The notes: a model not told the origin generated them from the sequence alone. Numbered from the stretch's first letter, positions 1 to 7,640 are shown. The stretch: DNA of 21,396 nt from UBA7960 sp964624065 (GCA_964624065.1 CAZUWF010000036.1:1-21396), one strand, 5' to 3'. Program-made: numbers and translations.

Positions 1-151
1 GCAGTTGTAAAATGATTTTTCACATAAGATACCATTGTCAGGAATGCTGGCCCATTTTTATTAAAACCAAATTGGATTTGTATGTATTTTCAAAAATTTT
101 CCACCACAATTATTACAACCCAGGTATAAGAGCATCAAACCACCGTTGAGC

Positions 152-180
152 AAAAAAAGGATGCAATCTTGCATCCTTTT
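152..180 (-). terminator. Intrinsic terminator after gldN
   Basis: A perfect 12-bp inverted repeat (155-166 against 169-180; core GGATGCAA/TTGCATCC with flanking A4/T4) sits 11 bases beyond the gldN stop codon. Read on the minus strand it is followed by a run of seven T (158-152), the standard form of a Rho-independent terminator, so it should end the porP-gldKLMN transcript. Read on the plus strand it is followed by TTTTCCTTTTT, so it could also stop transcription arriving from the left. Confidence 0.9.
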
Positions 181-191
181 CCTTTTTATCT

Positions 192-1055
192 TTAAAACTC
201 CCACAAGTCGTGTTCGAAGTTCCGAATCTTCTCCCTTGCCCTTTGAGCTTCGAGAAGCCCGTCAAGTCCTTTCATGTAGTCGTTGATCCGGCGGTCAAAA
301 ATGTTATCTTCCTTAATAATGTATGCACTAAAAAGTCGTTGAAGGAAAAGGTCATCGTAAGAAATCCGCCTTGCGCTGTTGTTGGGGTTGAAAGCGGCGG
401 TTTTGGCCAACAGTGTTCTAGCTTGGGGGAAGTAAACCCAGAACATTGGCTCGGTGCCAATTATCTCACCGGTATTGGGATTAATTGCTTCCCTTACAGG
501 GCATATACCTATTATTCTTACATCAAGCACCGAGCGTTTGCTGTCAAAAAACCAATCTTCTTTAATCCGAAAGGATTTAATGTCGTCGGGCCTGAAGGGA
601 ATGTTAATAATTGTGTCGAAATAATCGTAGGGAGGATTGGGTCTTTGGAGCCTTACAGTTCTGGTTGATCCCAGGCCTGCTTGAATTTCTTGAAGTGTCC
701 TGGGCTCAGTAAAATCGTCATTGTTGTAAGCGATCAACTCTCCTGATTTCAAGCCATCGAACAATAGCTGAAAGAGGCTAAGACGCCCTTGAGTAGGCAC
801 TAGAGGGTAGTAGAGGGGCTGGTTCATTTTTTCGCGTAAATCAATCACTTGCCAAACCCGCCTTTCCCACATTACGTCTGCTTGCCTTATGTATGGAAGC
901 TCGGCCGGCCCCTTTTCCACAACCGCAATTCTGTCGTAGAACCCATCGCGCGGAGGTTGTTTGTCATAGAACCCATCGCGCGGAGGGTTCTGCGCAACTG
1001 CCAAGGAAATAACCCCCCAGGCGAAAAGAATCAGAAATATTGCCTTTTTTTTCAT
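192..1055 (-). CDS. gldN: T9SS/gliding motility protein GldN (PorN)
   Basis: Periplasmic partner of the GldK lipoprotein; in characterised type IX secretion systems the two form the ring-shaped complex under the outer membrane that works with the GldLM motor. The 287-residue product starts with a Sec signal peptide (residues 1 to about 21, cleavage near AVA|QN). The family core is clear: ADVMW...VWQVIDLREKMNQPLYYP at about 59-84, RIKEDWFFDSK at 163-173, and the C-terminal block SYDDLFLQRLF...YIIKED to FEHDLWEF at the end. Length is close to known GldN/PorN proteins (about 290-310). It is the last gene of the cluster, 20 bases after gldM and just before a terminator. The start has a strong Shine-Dalgarno sequence. 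An unusual feature is a duplicated PPRDGFYD segment right after the signal peptide (residues 24-41). Confidence 0.96.
   Translation of the reverse strand: MKKKAIFLILFAWGVISLAVAQNPPRDGFYDKQPPRDGFYDRIAVVEKGPAELPYIRQADVMWERRVWQVIDLREKMNQPLYYPLVPTQGRLSLFQLLFDGLKSGELIAYNNDDFTEPRTLQEIQAGLGSTRTVRLQRPNPPYDYFDTIINIPFRPDDIKSFRIKEDWFFDSKRSVLDVRIIGICPVREAINPNTGEIIGTEPMFWVYFPQARTLLAKTAAFNPNNSARRISYDDLFLQRLFSAYIIKEDNIFDRRINDYMKGLDGLLEAQRAREKIRNFEHDLWEF
933..986 (-). repeat. 30-base-period tandem duplication inside gldN
   Basis: Two 24-base copies (933-956 and 963-986) differ at one position (936 G, 966 A) and are spaced exactly 30 bases, so the reading frame is kept. They encode two copies of PPRDGFYD at residues 24-31 and 34-41 of GldN, immediately after the predicted signal peptide. 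Near-identity at DNA level suggests a recent duplication or ongoing homogenisation. Confidence 0.9.
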
Positions 1056-1062
1056 TATTGCT

Positions 1063-1067
1063 CCTCC
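1063..1067 (-). promoter_or_regulatory. Strong Shine-Dalgarno before gldN
   Basis: The minus strand reads GGAGG with seven bases to the gldN ATG (extended match TTTGGAGGAG). Most genes here have only A/T-rich leaders, as is usual in Bacteroidota, so this match stands out. It fixes the gldN start and may set a high translation rate for the last gene of the operon. Confidence 0.7.
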
Positions 1068-1075
1068 AAAGATTA

Positions 1076-2665
1076 TTATAGGATATTAAAAGAGATTGAC
1101 CCAAGGTTCAAAGTCCTTCCATCCGGACCGGGTCTTGTTAGTATTTCCATAAAGGTTACTACTTGCCCCCTTGCGGCACTATTGATTGCCGAAACCATTT
1201 CGGGGGTGAAACGGTTTCCGTTTCCAACGAAGCGCTTGACATCGCCACCAATGTTGGCCAACATTGTAAACGATGCAATTTGGTAATTGTAATCGAACTC
1301 AAAGTTTTCCAATCTAGGAATTATACTACCCGCCAAAGCCAATTCTTCCCGAGAAATTCTTCCTTCCCGCTTTCCGGCAATGTATGGTGTGGGAGGCGGT
1401 ATGGGCCTAACCCTGAAAGTTTGTGAACCCATGTTCCTTGATGATCCACCATCAACGGCACTTACACTTATCACTACCTCACGAGCTCCGGCAGAAGGAA
1501 TCAGATTGTAGGTGCCACCACCGGTAGGTGTTAGCGTACCTCCGGTTGCGCTTGCCCTAAGCTTGTCGGTCGGAACCCCTGGAGATGAAATGGACATAGG
1601 GTTATCAAGGCCTATATAAACAACATTCATCTTTGTGGGCGAGACTGTGGCCGAGGGAGGTTGCACAACAAAATCGCCTTTGAAATCGTAAAACATTTTG
1701 TTACCTGAAGGATCGGGAATTTCAATTCGGCCAGAAAACGATTTTTGACCTGGTGACGAAGCAGGAATTCTAATCTTTCCAACACCATCCTCGACGGGTA
1801 TTCTTGAGCCTTGCAAGGTAATAAACGGTGCCTGCTTGGAGTCGTAAGCTGTAACAAAAACATCGGCCTCGTAATACCCGCCCTGCATTACAATTGTACT
1901 TGAGGGAACAAGTGCGGCAGCAACCTTGTCAAAGGTATAAGAGTCGGCAGCAATCCTGCTGTACAAGTTGTTGACAATATCAAACTCCGTGTTTCGAACT
2001 TCTGTAACTAGCCTGGTTAAGTTTGCCGCCACTGCAACTGGAATAACACGATCAAACATATTCTGCTGCCAGGTAAAATCGGCTCCACCCCCTGGATTAG
2101 GATATGATTTCTCCACATCGAGGCCAAGTTTCACCCTTTCGGCGATTTTATTTTTTTCCAAAATTGGGAGCAGGTTCTCCTTGTACTCAGCAATCAAATT
2201 TTTAAGCTCATAAGCCCTAGACCCGGGTCCTCCGGTTACCATAGCATCAAGTTCGCTGGTTGTTAACCAAAAGCGGGTTGTGGAACTATAGTTGTCCTTA
2301 TTTTTCAGGTCTGATAAATCAAGTTCCCTGGCAGCATCCATGCTAATTCCATCAATTTGCGAAATCATTTCGGTTCTTTTCTCAAGGATGGCGTTTACAA
2401 TTTCATTTGAAAGACGTTGAACCTCCAAGGCGTCCTCATAAATTGGTCTTACCCTCTCCTCTGCAATGGTCATCTGGCTCCTAAAAGCACCCAACGTTGA
2501 TTCGATTCTTTGACCTAGGCTAATGTTGGTTTGGTTGATTTCATTGTCAATGAGCACAACCGAGTCAAGGGCTTCCCGTGATATCTGGAGAGCCATCAGT
2601 GCAAGGAACACGAGGTACATCAAACCTATAAGCTTTTGCCTCGGAGTTTGTTTTCCACTTGCCAT
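1076..2665 (-). CDS. gldM: T9SS motor protein GldM (PorM)
   Basis: Inner-membrane protein that forms, with GldL, the proton-driven motor powering type IX secretion and gliding, and that reaches through the periplasm to the GldKN ring. The 529-residue product has a short basic N terminus (MASGKQTPRQK), one transmembrane helix at about 11-28, then a long periplasmic part; known structures of this family show four periplasmic domains, and the length fits GldM/PorM (about 515). Arg9, which in the published Flavobacterium GldLM motor lies opposite the key GldL glutamate, is present. The C-terminal region after about residue 310 is Gly/Pro/Ser-rich, like the beta-sandwich domains of the family. It lies 58 bases after gldL and 20 before gldN. 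Confidence 0.96.
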   Translation of the reverse strand: MASGKQTPRQKLIGLMYLVFLALMALQISREALDSVVLIDNEINQTNISLGQRIESTLGAFRSQMTIAEERVRPIYEDALEVQRLSNEIVNAILEKRTEMISQIDGISMDAARELDLSDLKNKDNYSSTTRFWLTTSELDAMVTGGPGSRAYELKNLIAEYKENLLPILEKNKIAERVKLGLDVEKSYPNPGGGADFTWQQNMFDRVIPVAVAANLTRLVTEVRNTEFDIVNNLYSRIAADSYTFDKVAAALVPSSTIVMQGGYYEADVFVTAYDSKQAPFITLQGSRIPVEDGVGKIRIPASSPGQKSFSGRIEIPDPSGNKMFYDFKGDFVVQPPSATVSPTKMNVVYIGLDNPMSISSPGVPTDKLRASATGGTLTPTGGGTYNLIPSAGAREVVISVSAVDGGSSRNMGSQTFRVRPIPPPTPYIAGKREGRISREELALAGSIIPRLENFEFDYNYQIASFTMLANIGGDVKRFVGNGNRFTPEMVSAINSAARGQVVTFMEILTRPGPDGRTLNLGSISFNIL

Positions 2666-2723
2666 ATTGGTTTATTTTATTTCTGCTAAAGCGAATAATT
2701 TTGAAGAATCAACAAAACTTTTT

Positions 2724-3740
2724 TTACCTCGAGCCGCCCATGGCTGTGAGCATATTACCGTAAACATTGTTGAGGGCTTTAAGATTGGCATTCAACTTGT
2801 CTATCTGGTCTTTGTATTGTTGGGCGCTGCCGAGAGTTTGATCAATGTTTTGAGCCAATGCGGCAGTCGATTCCTTGAGTTTGGCAGATGTGGTGGAGCT
2901 CGAGTCGACCGATTTCAGTTGTAGCTCATAGGCCGAGTTAAGCGCTTCCAGACTACTGGCAGATTTCTGCAACTGATGGCTGAATTGCTGTCCGTAGGTG
3001 GCACTTCCCTCAATGGAGGCTACGGCCCTGGTGAGCATTTCGACATTGCGCAAGTAGCTTTCGCCCAACCTGTTGGTATTATCAGAAATCACCTTAAAGC
3101 TGTCGTTGAGTGTTGAAGATGCCTCAAGGTTTTGTTTTGCACTACTTGCAACATCCTTGTAGGTCTTGCTCAATTCCCTGATTGATTCCACGGCCATCCT
3201 CATATTGTCTTCGTACTCCTTGGAAACTCTTATGTCGTGCTTCAGAAACTCGGTGGCATTTTTGTAAGAAAGACCCAGTTCCATTGCCGATTTGGAGGCG
3301 CTGTCAATGCTTTGAACAAAATTGTTGGTTGCAACGGCAGCGTTTGACAGGTCCGCCAACCTATTAGCATTATCGCTAAGATTTTGCATTCCCTTCCCGA
3401 GGCTTTGAATGAGCTCGGGGCCAATGTTTGCATCCTGCAAAACCTTGTCAAGTTGGGCAGAAACTGGATCGCTTGAAAACTTTGACACCCTGGAAACTCC
3501 GGTGCCTTCGCCGCCCGCAAGCTCTGGGTAAACAAGTTCCCACTTGGGTTCATCATGCAAGGGTTCGAATGCGCTAAGGAAGAAGACTATTGCCTCAGTT
3601 ACCATTCCCAACACAAGCATTTCGCTGGCAAAAGGATAGTGGTTAATCTTAAATAGAGCCCCCAGTATTACAATTGCGGCTCCTATGCCGTAGGCCTTGA
3701 ACAAGAAGTGCCTGAAAAATTTTGATTTGGTGAAACTCAT
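2724..3740 (-). CDS. gldL: T9SS motor protein GldL (PorL)
   Basis: Inner-membrane stator-type subunit of the GldLM proton-driven motor. The 338-residue product has two transmembrane helices (about 15-31 and 39-58) joined by a short loop (KINHYPFAS), then a long cytoplasmic tail predicted to be largely helical and coiled-coil. Glu49 inside helix 2 (GMVTEAIVFF) and Glu59 at its end match the conserved acidic residues of the characterised motor, so proton coupling should be intact. The tail is rich in Ser, Ala, Asn and Gln and contains related segments such as LNSAYELQL and LNNVYGNML. It is longer than Flavobacterium johnsoniae GldL (about 215) and nearer to Porphyromonas PorL (about 310). A GAGGA ribosome-binding site precedes the ATG. 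Confidence 0.96.
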   Translation of the reverse strand: MSFTKSKFFRHFLFKAYGIGAAIVILGALFKINHYPFASEMLVLGMVTEAIVFFLSAFEPLHDEPKWELVYPELAGGEGTGVSRVSKFSSDPVSAQLDKVLQDANIGPELIQSLGKGMQNLSDNANRLADLSNAAVATNNFVQSIDSASKSAMELGLSYKNATEFLKHDIRVSKEYEDNMRMAVESIRELSKTYKDVASSAKQNLEASSTLNDSFKVISDNTNRLGESYLRNVEMLTRAVASIEGSATYGQQFSHQLQKSASSLEALNSAYELQLKSVDSSSTTSAKLKESTAALAQNIDQTLGSAQQYKDQIDKLNANLKALNNVYGNMLTAMGGSR

Positions 3741-3746
3741 ATTGAT

Positions 3747-3751
3747 TCCTC
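3747..3751 (-). promoter_or_regulatory. Shine-Dalgarno-like site before gldL
   Basis: The minus strand reads GAGGA six bases before the gldL ATG at 3740. It supports this start. With the gldN site, it means two genes of the T9SS cluster carry recognisable Shine-Dalgarno sequences. Confidence 0.5.
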
Positions 3752-3794
3752 GTTTATTGTGGTTTTAATAAATAATTGACAAATTTCTTTAATG

Positions 3795-5099
3795 TTATCT
3801 GTAAACGTTTGACTGCCCGCGACGATTGCGCCTGTCAACCCCAGAAAATGGCAGTACGTTTCTAAACCCCACGTATGATTTGGCAGTGTCTTGGTACTCG
3901 TAGGCACGGGTGCTTACCTGTAGAAAGTACCCTACATCCTTCCACGAACCACCCCTAACCACCTTGCGTTTCATTGATGGTGGGTCTTCTGGCTTGGCAT
4001 CGTACTGAAAATCAGGGTTCATATCACTTCCAAAGGCATAAAAGGACTCGTGGTATGCGTTACTGGTCCATTCTGCCACATTTCCGGCCATATCGTAAAG
4101 TCCGTAATCGTTTGGCGGGTAGTGACCCACAATCACAGGTTGGTATCCTCCGTCGGCTATGTAGTTTCCTCTTAGGGGTTTGAAGTTGGCCAAAAAGCAG
4201 CCTTCTTGGTTTCTAAGGTAAGGGCCACCCCATGGATAGGGGCTCAATCTGAGTCCTCCCCTGGCGGCATATTCCCATTCAGCTTCCGAGGGGAGCTTGA
4301 AATTTTGGCCAAAAGGCCTTTTTGTTCCTGCCAGGTGATTGTTTACCAGTTGGGTGCGCCAAGCGGCAAAGGCTCTTGCTTGATTCCAATCCACACCAAC
4401 CACCGGATAATGGTCATACATTGGGTGCCAAAAATAATTCATGGTCATCGGCTCATTGTACGAATAGGTGAAATCGTTAATCCAAACCAAGGTGTCAGGA
4501 TAAATATTTATTTCTTTTGAAAAAACCAGCTCTCCTCTAGGGGTATTTCTTTGATCGCGTCGGGCTGCTCGTTGCAAATCAACATTAGAATATTTGAACT
4601 TCAACTTTCTAGTGTCTATTTCCCTTCTTCCCCAAAGTCGTTCGTTTTCCGGGTAGAAAAGTTCTGTGTCAAGAACCTCTCTGACTTCCTGCAAATCCCA
4701 CCTTATTTTCTTTCTCCAATTGATGAGAGGAGGGTTATAAGGATTGCCGTCCTGGTCCTCCACAATAAGGTATTCCTCGTCAGTATTTCCCAAAAGCAAG
4801 TAGGCAATGGAGTCGCGAACCCAGTTTACGAATTGACGGTATTGGTTGTTGGTGATCTCGGTTTCGTCCATGTAGAAGGATGGAATCGAAATGGTTTTGG
4901 AAAATGCATCAAAGGCGTGGGCAGGGTCTTCGTCTGATGGCCCCATTGTGAAACTACCCATTGGTATAAAAACCATCCCCGGCGGGTCGGAGTAATCAAC
5001 CTTGGGTCTATCCAGAACACCAGTTAGGTGTCCGCGGCTTGAGCGGCCACAACTTGCGGCAATAACAAGCAGAAATGCAAATAAAAGAAGGTTCCTCAT
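3795..5099 (-). CDS. gldK: T9SS/gliding lipoprotein GldK (PorK)
   Basis: Outer-membrane-anchored lipoprotein that forms the periplasmic ring of the type IX secretion system with GldN. I chose the ATG at 5099 (434 residues) because it gives a textbook lipoprotein signal: MRNLLLF, a hydrophobic stretch, then VIAASC with the lipid-carrying Cys at residue 17; the frame is open 11 codons further upstream. The rest is a formylglycine-generating-enzyme/sulfatase-modifying-factor fold: GMVFIPMGSFTMG (41-53), DETEITNNQYRQFVNW (78-93), YPVVGVDWNQARAFAAW (231-247), LPSEAEWEYAARGG (269-282), YGLYDMAGNVAEW (332-344) and VRGGSW (381-386). Residues about 100-215 form the long insertion typical of GldK. The two catalytic cysteines of true formylglycine-generating enzymes, expected just after GGSW, are absent (WKDVGYFLQVSTR), so the role is structural. 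Spacing: 54 bases to gldL, 99 from the upstream gene. Confidence 0.95.
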   Translation of the reverse strand: MRNLLLFAFLLVIAASCGRSSRGHLTGVLDRPKVDYSDPPGMVFIPMGSFTMGPSDEDPAHAFDAFSKTISIPSFYMDETEITNNQYRQFVNWVRDSIAYLLLGNTDEEYLIVEDQDGNPYNPPLINWRKKIRWDLQEVREVLDTELFYPENERLWGRREIDTRKLKFKYSNVDLQRAARRDQRNTPRGELVFSKEINIYPDTLVWINDFTYSYNEPMTMNYFWHPMYDHYPVVGVDWNQARAFAAWRTQLVNNHLAGTKRPFGQNFKLPSEAEWEYAARGGLRLSPYPWGGPYLRNQEGCFLANFKPLRGNYIADGGYQPVIVGHYPPNDYGLYDMAGNVAEWTSNAYHESFYAFGSDMNPDFQYDAKPEDPPSMKRKVVRGGSWKDVGYFLQVSTRAYEYQDTAKSYVGFRNVLPFSGVDRRNRRGQSNVYR

Positions 5100-5198
5100 T
5101 TGATATATGTTTGTTTTTTCAGTTATCTTCAAATATTTCTTGATGGTTTTTGCAAAAGTTAAAACGCTGGGATTAAAAAAAAATTTTGTTATTGGTTT

Positions 5199-6266
5199 TT
5201 ACAAGAATCGCACGTTGCGCTGTATCCTTCTATTTTTATCTAAATGCAAGTTAAACCTGTATTGAACCATTACCTCGTGGCTTCCTAAACTTCGTCCTCG
5301 CCGGCCTATTTGGGTTAGGGTAAAATCGTAAGAATAACCCAAACTAAGTTGCTCGACATTAACCCCAACCAGAAACACCAAGGCATCTTGAAGCCTGTAA
5401 CTAACGCCACCCCAAATTCTTTTATTGTAGGTGGCTAGGGCATTTAGGTCAATTTGGTGGTTTTTAAGATCTGTTTTGAAAAGAACCGACGGGCTTACAG
5501 TAATTGCAGGATTATTTGGCCACAAAATATTTAACCCACCCGAAAAATTGAGGTGTCTGTTTAATTTAATTTGGGCGTTACTTGTTTCGGCGGTGGCTTG
5601 TCTGAGCTGGCTACCCGATACTCCAAGCCAAACATCTTCGCCTTGAAAAAAGGCCCCTGCGGCAAAATCTACCAATATGGTTGATTTTTCTGATCCTCCA
5701 GCAATTGCGGGATCTCCGCTGGCTAGGGGGTTTAAGCTGCTAAAGTCGAACCTCCTGTCAAGGAATGATACTTGTGCGCCAAGACCGAGCCTGTTGGCGC
5801 CCACTTTCAAGTGGTACGAATAGGCAATACCTGCGCCAAAATTCTTTTCATAACCAAGTTGGTCTTGCAAAATGGTGAGGCCAAGTCCTCCCTTTACAAA
5901 TGGCGCCGACGCATCAATCGATAATTGGTAGGTAACAGGGTTTAAGTTGTCGTAAAGGTTGGGAGTGGGGTTTTGAGGGTTGTTATTTGGATTGGACGTT
6001 GGGGTTTTGAAACCCAGCCATTGGTGCCTGGCCAATCCGGTAAAACAAATGGAGTTTTGCAATCCGGCGTAACCTGGATTTAAGCCCAAATTGTTGAACA
6101 TATTGTGGCTAAATTGGGGTTGCTGTTGCGCAAAACCAGAATAGAGTCCCGTAAAAAGGATTGCGGCCAAGAAAAAAAGCCCCATCCCCACAGGACAGAC
6201 AAAAAAGTAACGCAAAGGGCTTGCCTTCATAGGGTTGCCTGCATTGTCTTTCTGCTTGATATTCAT
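5199..6266 (-). CDS. PorP/SprF family T9SS outer-membrane protein
   Basis: Predicted outer-membrane beta-barrel of the PorP/SprF family. Members are needed for secretion or surface attachment of T9SS substrates; PorP sits at the head of porPKLMN in Porphyromonas, the same order as here. From the ATG at 6266 the product has 355 residues: a long signal region (hydrophobic 21-45, probable cleavage SGFA|QQQP), then the family hallmark QFSHNMFNNLGLNPGYAG (51-68) and HQWLGF (81-86), followed by alternating beta-strand-like segments to the C terminus. An in-frame ATG at 6230 (KASPLRYFF) would give a more ordinary signal peptide and may be the true start; a TTG at 6272 is less likely. A Pro/Asn-rich loop (about 90-105) sits early in the barrel. 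Whether it is the PorP or an SprF-type paralogue cannot be told from one copy. Confidence 0.92.
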   Translation of the reverse strand: MNIKQKDNAGNPMKASPLRYFFVCPVGMGLFFLAAILFTGLYSGFAQQQPQFSHNMFNNLGLNPGYAGLQNSICFTGLARHQWLGFKTPTSNPNNNPQNPTPNLYDNLNPVTYQLSIDASAPFVKGGLGLTILQDQLGYEKNFGAGIAYSYHLKVGANRLGLGAQVSFLDRRFDFSSLNPLASGDPAIAGGSEKSTILVDFAAGAFFQGEDVWLGVSGSQLRQATAETSNAQIKLNRHLNFSGGLNILWPNNPAITVSPSVLFKTDLKNHQIDLNALATYNKRIWGGVSYRLQDALVFLVGVNVEQLSLGYSYDFTLTQIGRRGRSLGSHEVMVQYRFNLHLDKNRRIQRNVRFL

Positions 6267-6300
6267 TACCAATTTATATTTTACCTAACCTGGGGAGATT

Positions 6301-6312
6301 CCGGTAAACCGG
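6301..6312. other. Small GC hairpin in the porP leader
   Basis: CCGGT-AA-ACCGG forms a 5-bp inverted repeat between the candidate porP promoter and its start codon, with a further AGA/TCT pair possible around it. No T run follows on the minus strand, so it does not look like a terminator. It could be a leader hairpin or operator half-sites; function unknown. Confidence 0.3.
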
Positions 6313-6333
6313 GCTCTATTGCACACAGAAACG

Positions 6334-6341
6334 CAAAATTA
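6334..6341 (-). promoter_or_regulatory. Candidate -7 box for the porP-gldKLMN operon
   Basis: The minus strand reads TAATTTTG, an exact match to the Bacteroidota -7 consensus TAnnTTTG, 67 bases before the ATG at 6266. The nearest TTTG that could serve as a -33 element lies 25 bases upstream, slightly too far, so the call is tentative. It lies in the only sizeable gap (about 155 bases) between the arginase-like gene and the T9SS cluster. Confidence 0.4.
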
Positions 6342-6422
6342 AAAAAAATATTTGTCCTTTTACCTTCAAATCATTAAAAATGCCAGTAATGACATTTCTA
6401 TAATGGATTTTGCCAGCGAATG

Positions 6423-7616
6423 TTAAAGGAGTTTGCGGTAGGCTTGCAGCCATTTCTCTGGCACCTCTTCCTGGCAGGCTGCAAGGTACTCGCTGTAGGA
6501 GCAGGGTACTAGTATCTGTCTTTCGTATTTTGGCCTCAGGCTCGTGGGGCATGGGATTTCCATCCACCACCTATCGCTTTTCTTGCTCTTGAAAAAAGTT
6601 ATTTGGTTTTGAAACTCCCTAATGGAAACGGTATATTTTATGTAATCGTCTGACTCTTTGTTTTGTCGGGTTGGTATATCCTCTTTTCGGTTGTAGAAGC
6701 CATCAAAGAAATACCAAATCATTTGTGCCAGCAATTGCGAGGTTTGCTCACCCATATCGAAGGTGGTGCGCAGCTCGTAGAAACCTATAGATGTTAGTTT
6801 AGGGCTAAGCCCTGCATACCTTGTTATCTGGCAGGCTTCCTCGCCATACAGACCGTTTGGCGAAGCCTTTGTGCTACCGGGAGCATCTGATTGCCTTATG
6901 CTTGACATATCGAACGAAAGCAGGTCGGCATTCCTGACCAAAGGTTCAACCTCCTCGAGACTCTTTCGAACGTAACCCAACCTGTAAATGTCGAAGTTAA
7001 GCTTGTTCATCAGGTCAATTGCATCTTGATCAACGAAGTAGGTTTGGTAACCCAAGTTGGTGTAGTTGAAAAGGTAGTTTGGTTCGTGCGTAAATATGTG
7101 GTTGAGGTAAGCCTCGCTTGTAACCTTGCCGTTTTTCTCGAGGCCGAGGTCAAATTTTGAATCAATGGCAACGATATTGATAATTTGCCCCACCTCTTCG
7201 TAGGCTTGATAATTTGCCAAGGTTAGATCCTGACTTCCGCCAATAATGACTGGGATCACCTTGATTTTTAACAACTCTGCAACGGTAATTTTTAATGCGA
7301 AGTGCGTGTCTTGCACTGATTCGCCTAGTTTAATGTTGCCCAAGTCAACAATTTTTGGCTTGGATGGTCCTTGAAAAAGCCCGTAAAGGCTTTTCCTCAC
7401 CAAGTCTGGGGCATTTTCATCATTATGGCGAAGGGTTGAGTTTCGATACTCGGCCACTCCTATCAAAGCAATGTGGGCTCCTTCTATTTCAGGAAAACCA
7501 GAATCAGGAGTGTGGATATCTATTACATTGACCAGTGCCATTGGGTGCTGGGTGTACAGCCCCCCCATAAGTTGTCTAATTTCGATGGGCTCGAAATATT
7601 CAGAAATTTCAACCAT
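6423..7616 (-). CDS. Arginase-fold protein, probably catalytically inactive
   Basis: A 397-residue member of the ureohydrolase (arginase/agmatinase/formimidoylglutamase) superfamily, recognised by the order of its motifs: VIPVIIGGSQDLT (120-132) where active enzymes have GGDH, AIDSKFDLG (150-158) where they have DAHxD, and SFDMSSIRQSDAPG (234-247) where they have SxDxDxxDP. Asp152, Asp156 and Asp236 are kept, but three of the six manganese ligands are replaced (His by Gln129, His by Lys154, Asp by Ser238). I infer loss of binuclear-metal hydrolase activity; such proteins are often labelled formimidoylglutamase by similarity alone. A non-ureohydrolase C-terminal extension (about 310-397) holds two cysteines and many aromatics. 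It starts 24 bases after topA, with an AAGGA-like site before the ATG, and precedes the T9SS genes, so a role in secretion or gliding is possible but unproven. Confidence 0.82.
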   Translation of the reverse strand: MVEISEYFEPIEIRQLMGGLYTQHPMALVNVIDIHTPDSGFPEIEGAHIALIGVAEYRNSTLRHNDENAPDLVRKSLYGLFQGPSKPKIVDLGNIKLGESVQDTHFALKITVAELLKIKVIPVIIGGSQDLTLANYQAYEEVGQIINIVAIDSKFDLGLEKNGKVTSEAYLNHIFTHEPNYLFNYTNLGYQTYFVDQDAIDLMNKLNFDIYRLGYVRKSLEEVEPLVRNADLLSFDMSSIRQSDAPGSTKASPNGLYGEEACQITRYAGLSPKLTSIGFYELRTTFDMGEQTSQLLAQMIWYFFDGFYNRKEDIPTRQNKESDDYIKYTVSIREFQNQITFFKSKKSDRWWMEIPCPTSLRPKYERQILVPCSYSEYLAACQEEVPEKWLQAYRKLL

Positions 7617-7640
7617 AAAAAATCCTTGTAATTAAAACTC

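Noticed and set aside
3..149. Plus-strand open frame of 48 codons reaching the left window edge, as a partial gene
   Set aside because: It is short enough to occur by chance in A/T-rich DNA, and no family motif can be recognised. It is kept only as a possibility in the terminator finding.
6371..6392. TCATTA...TAATGA inverted repeat downstream of the arginase-like gene
   Set aside because: It is a weak 6-bp A/T stem with no following T run on the minus strand, so I do not call it a terminator.
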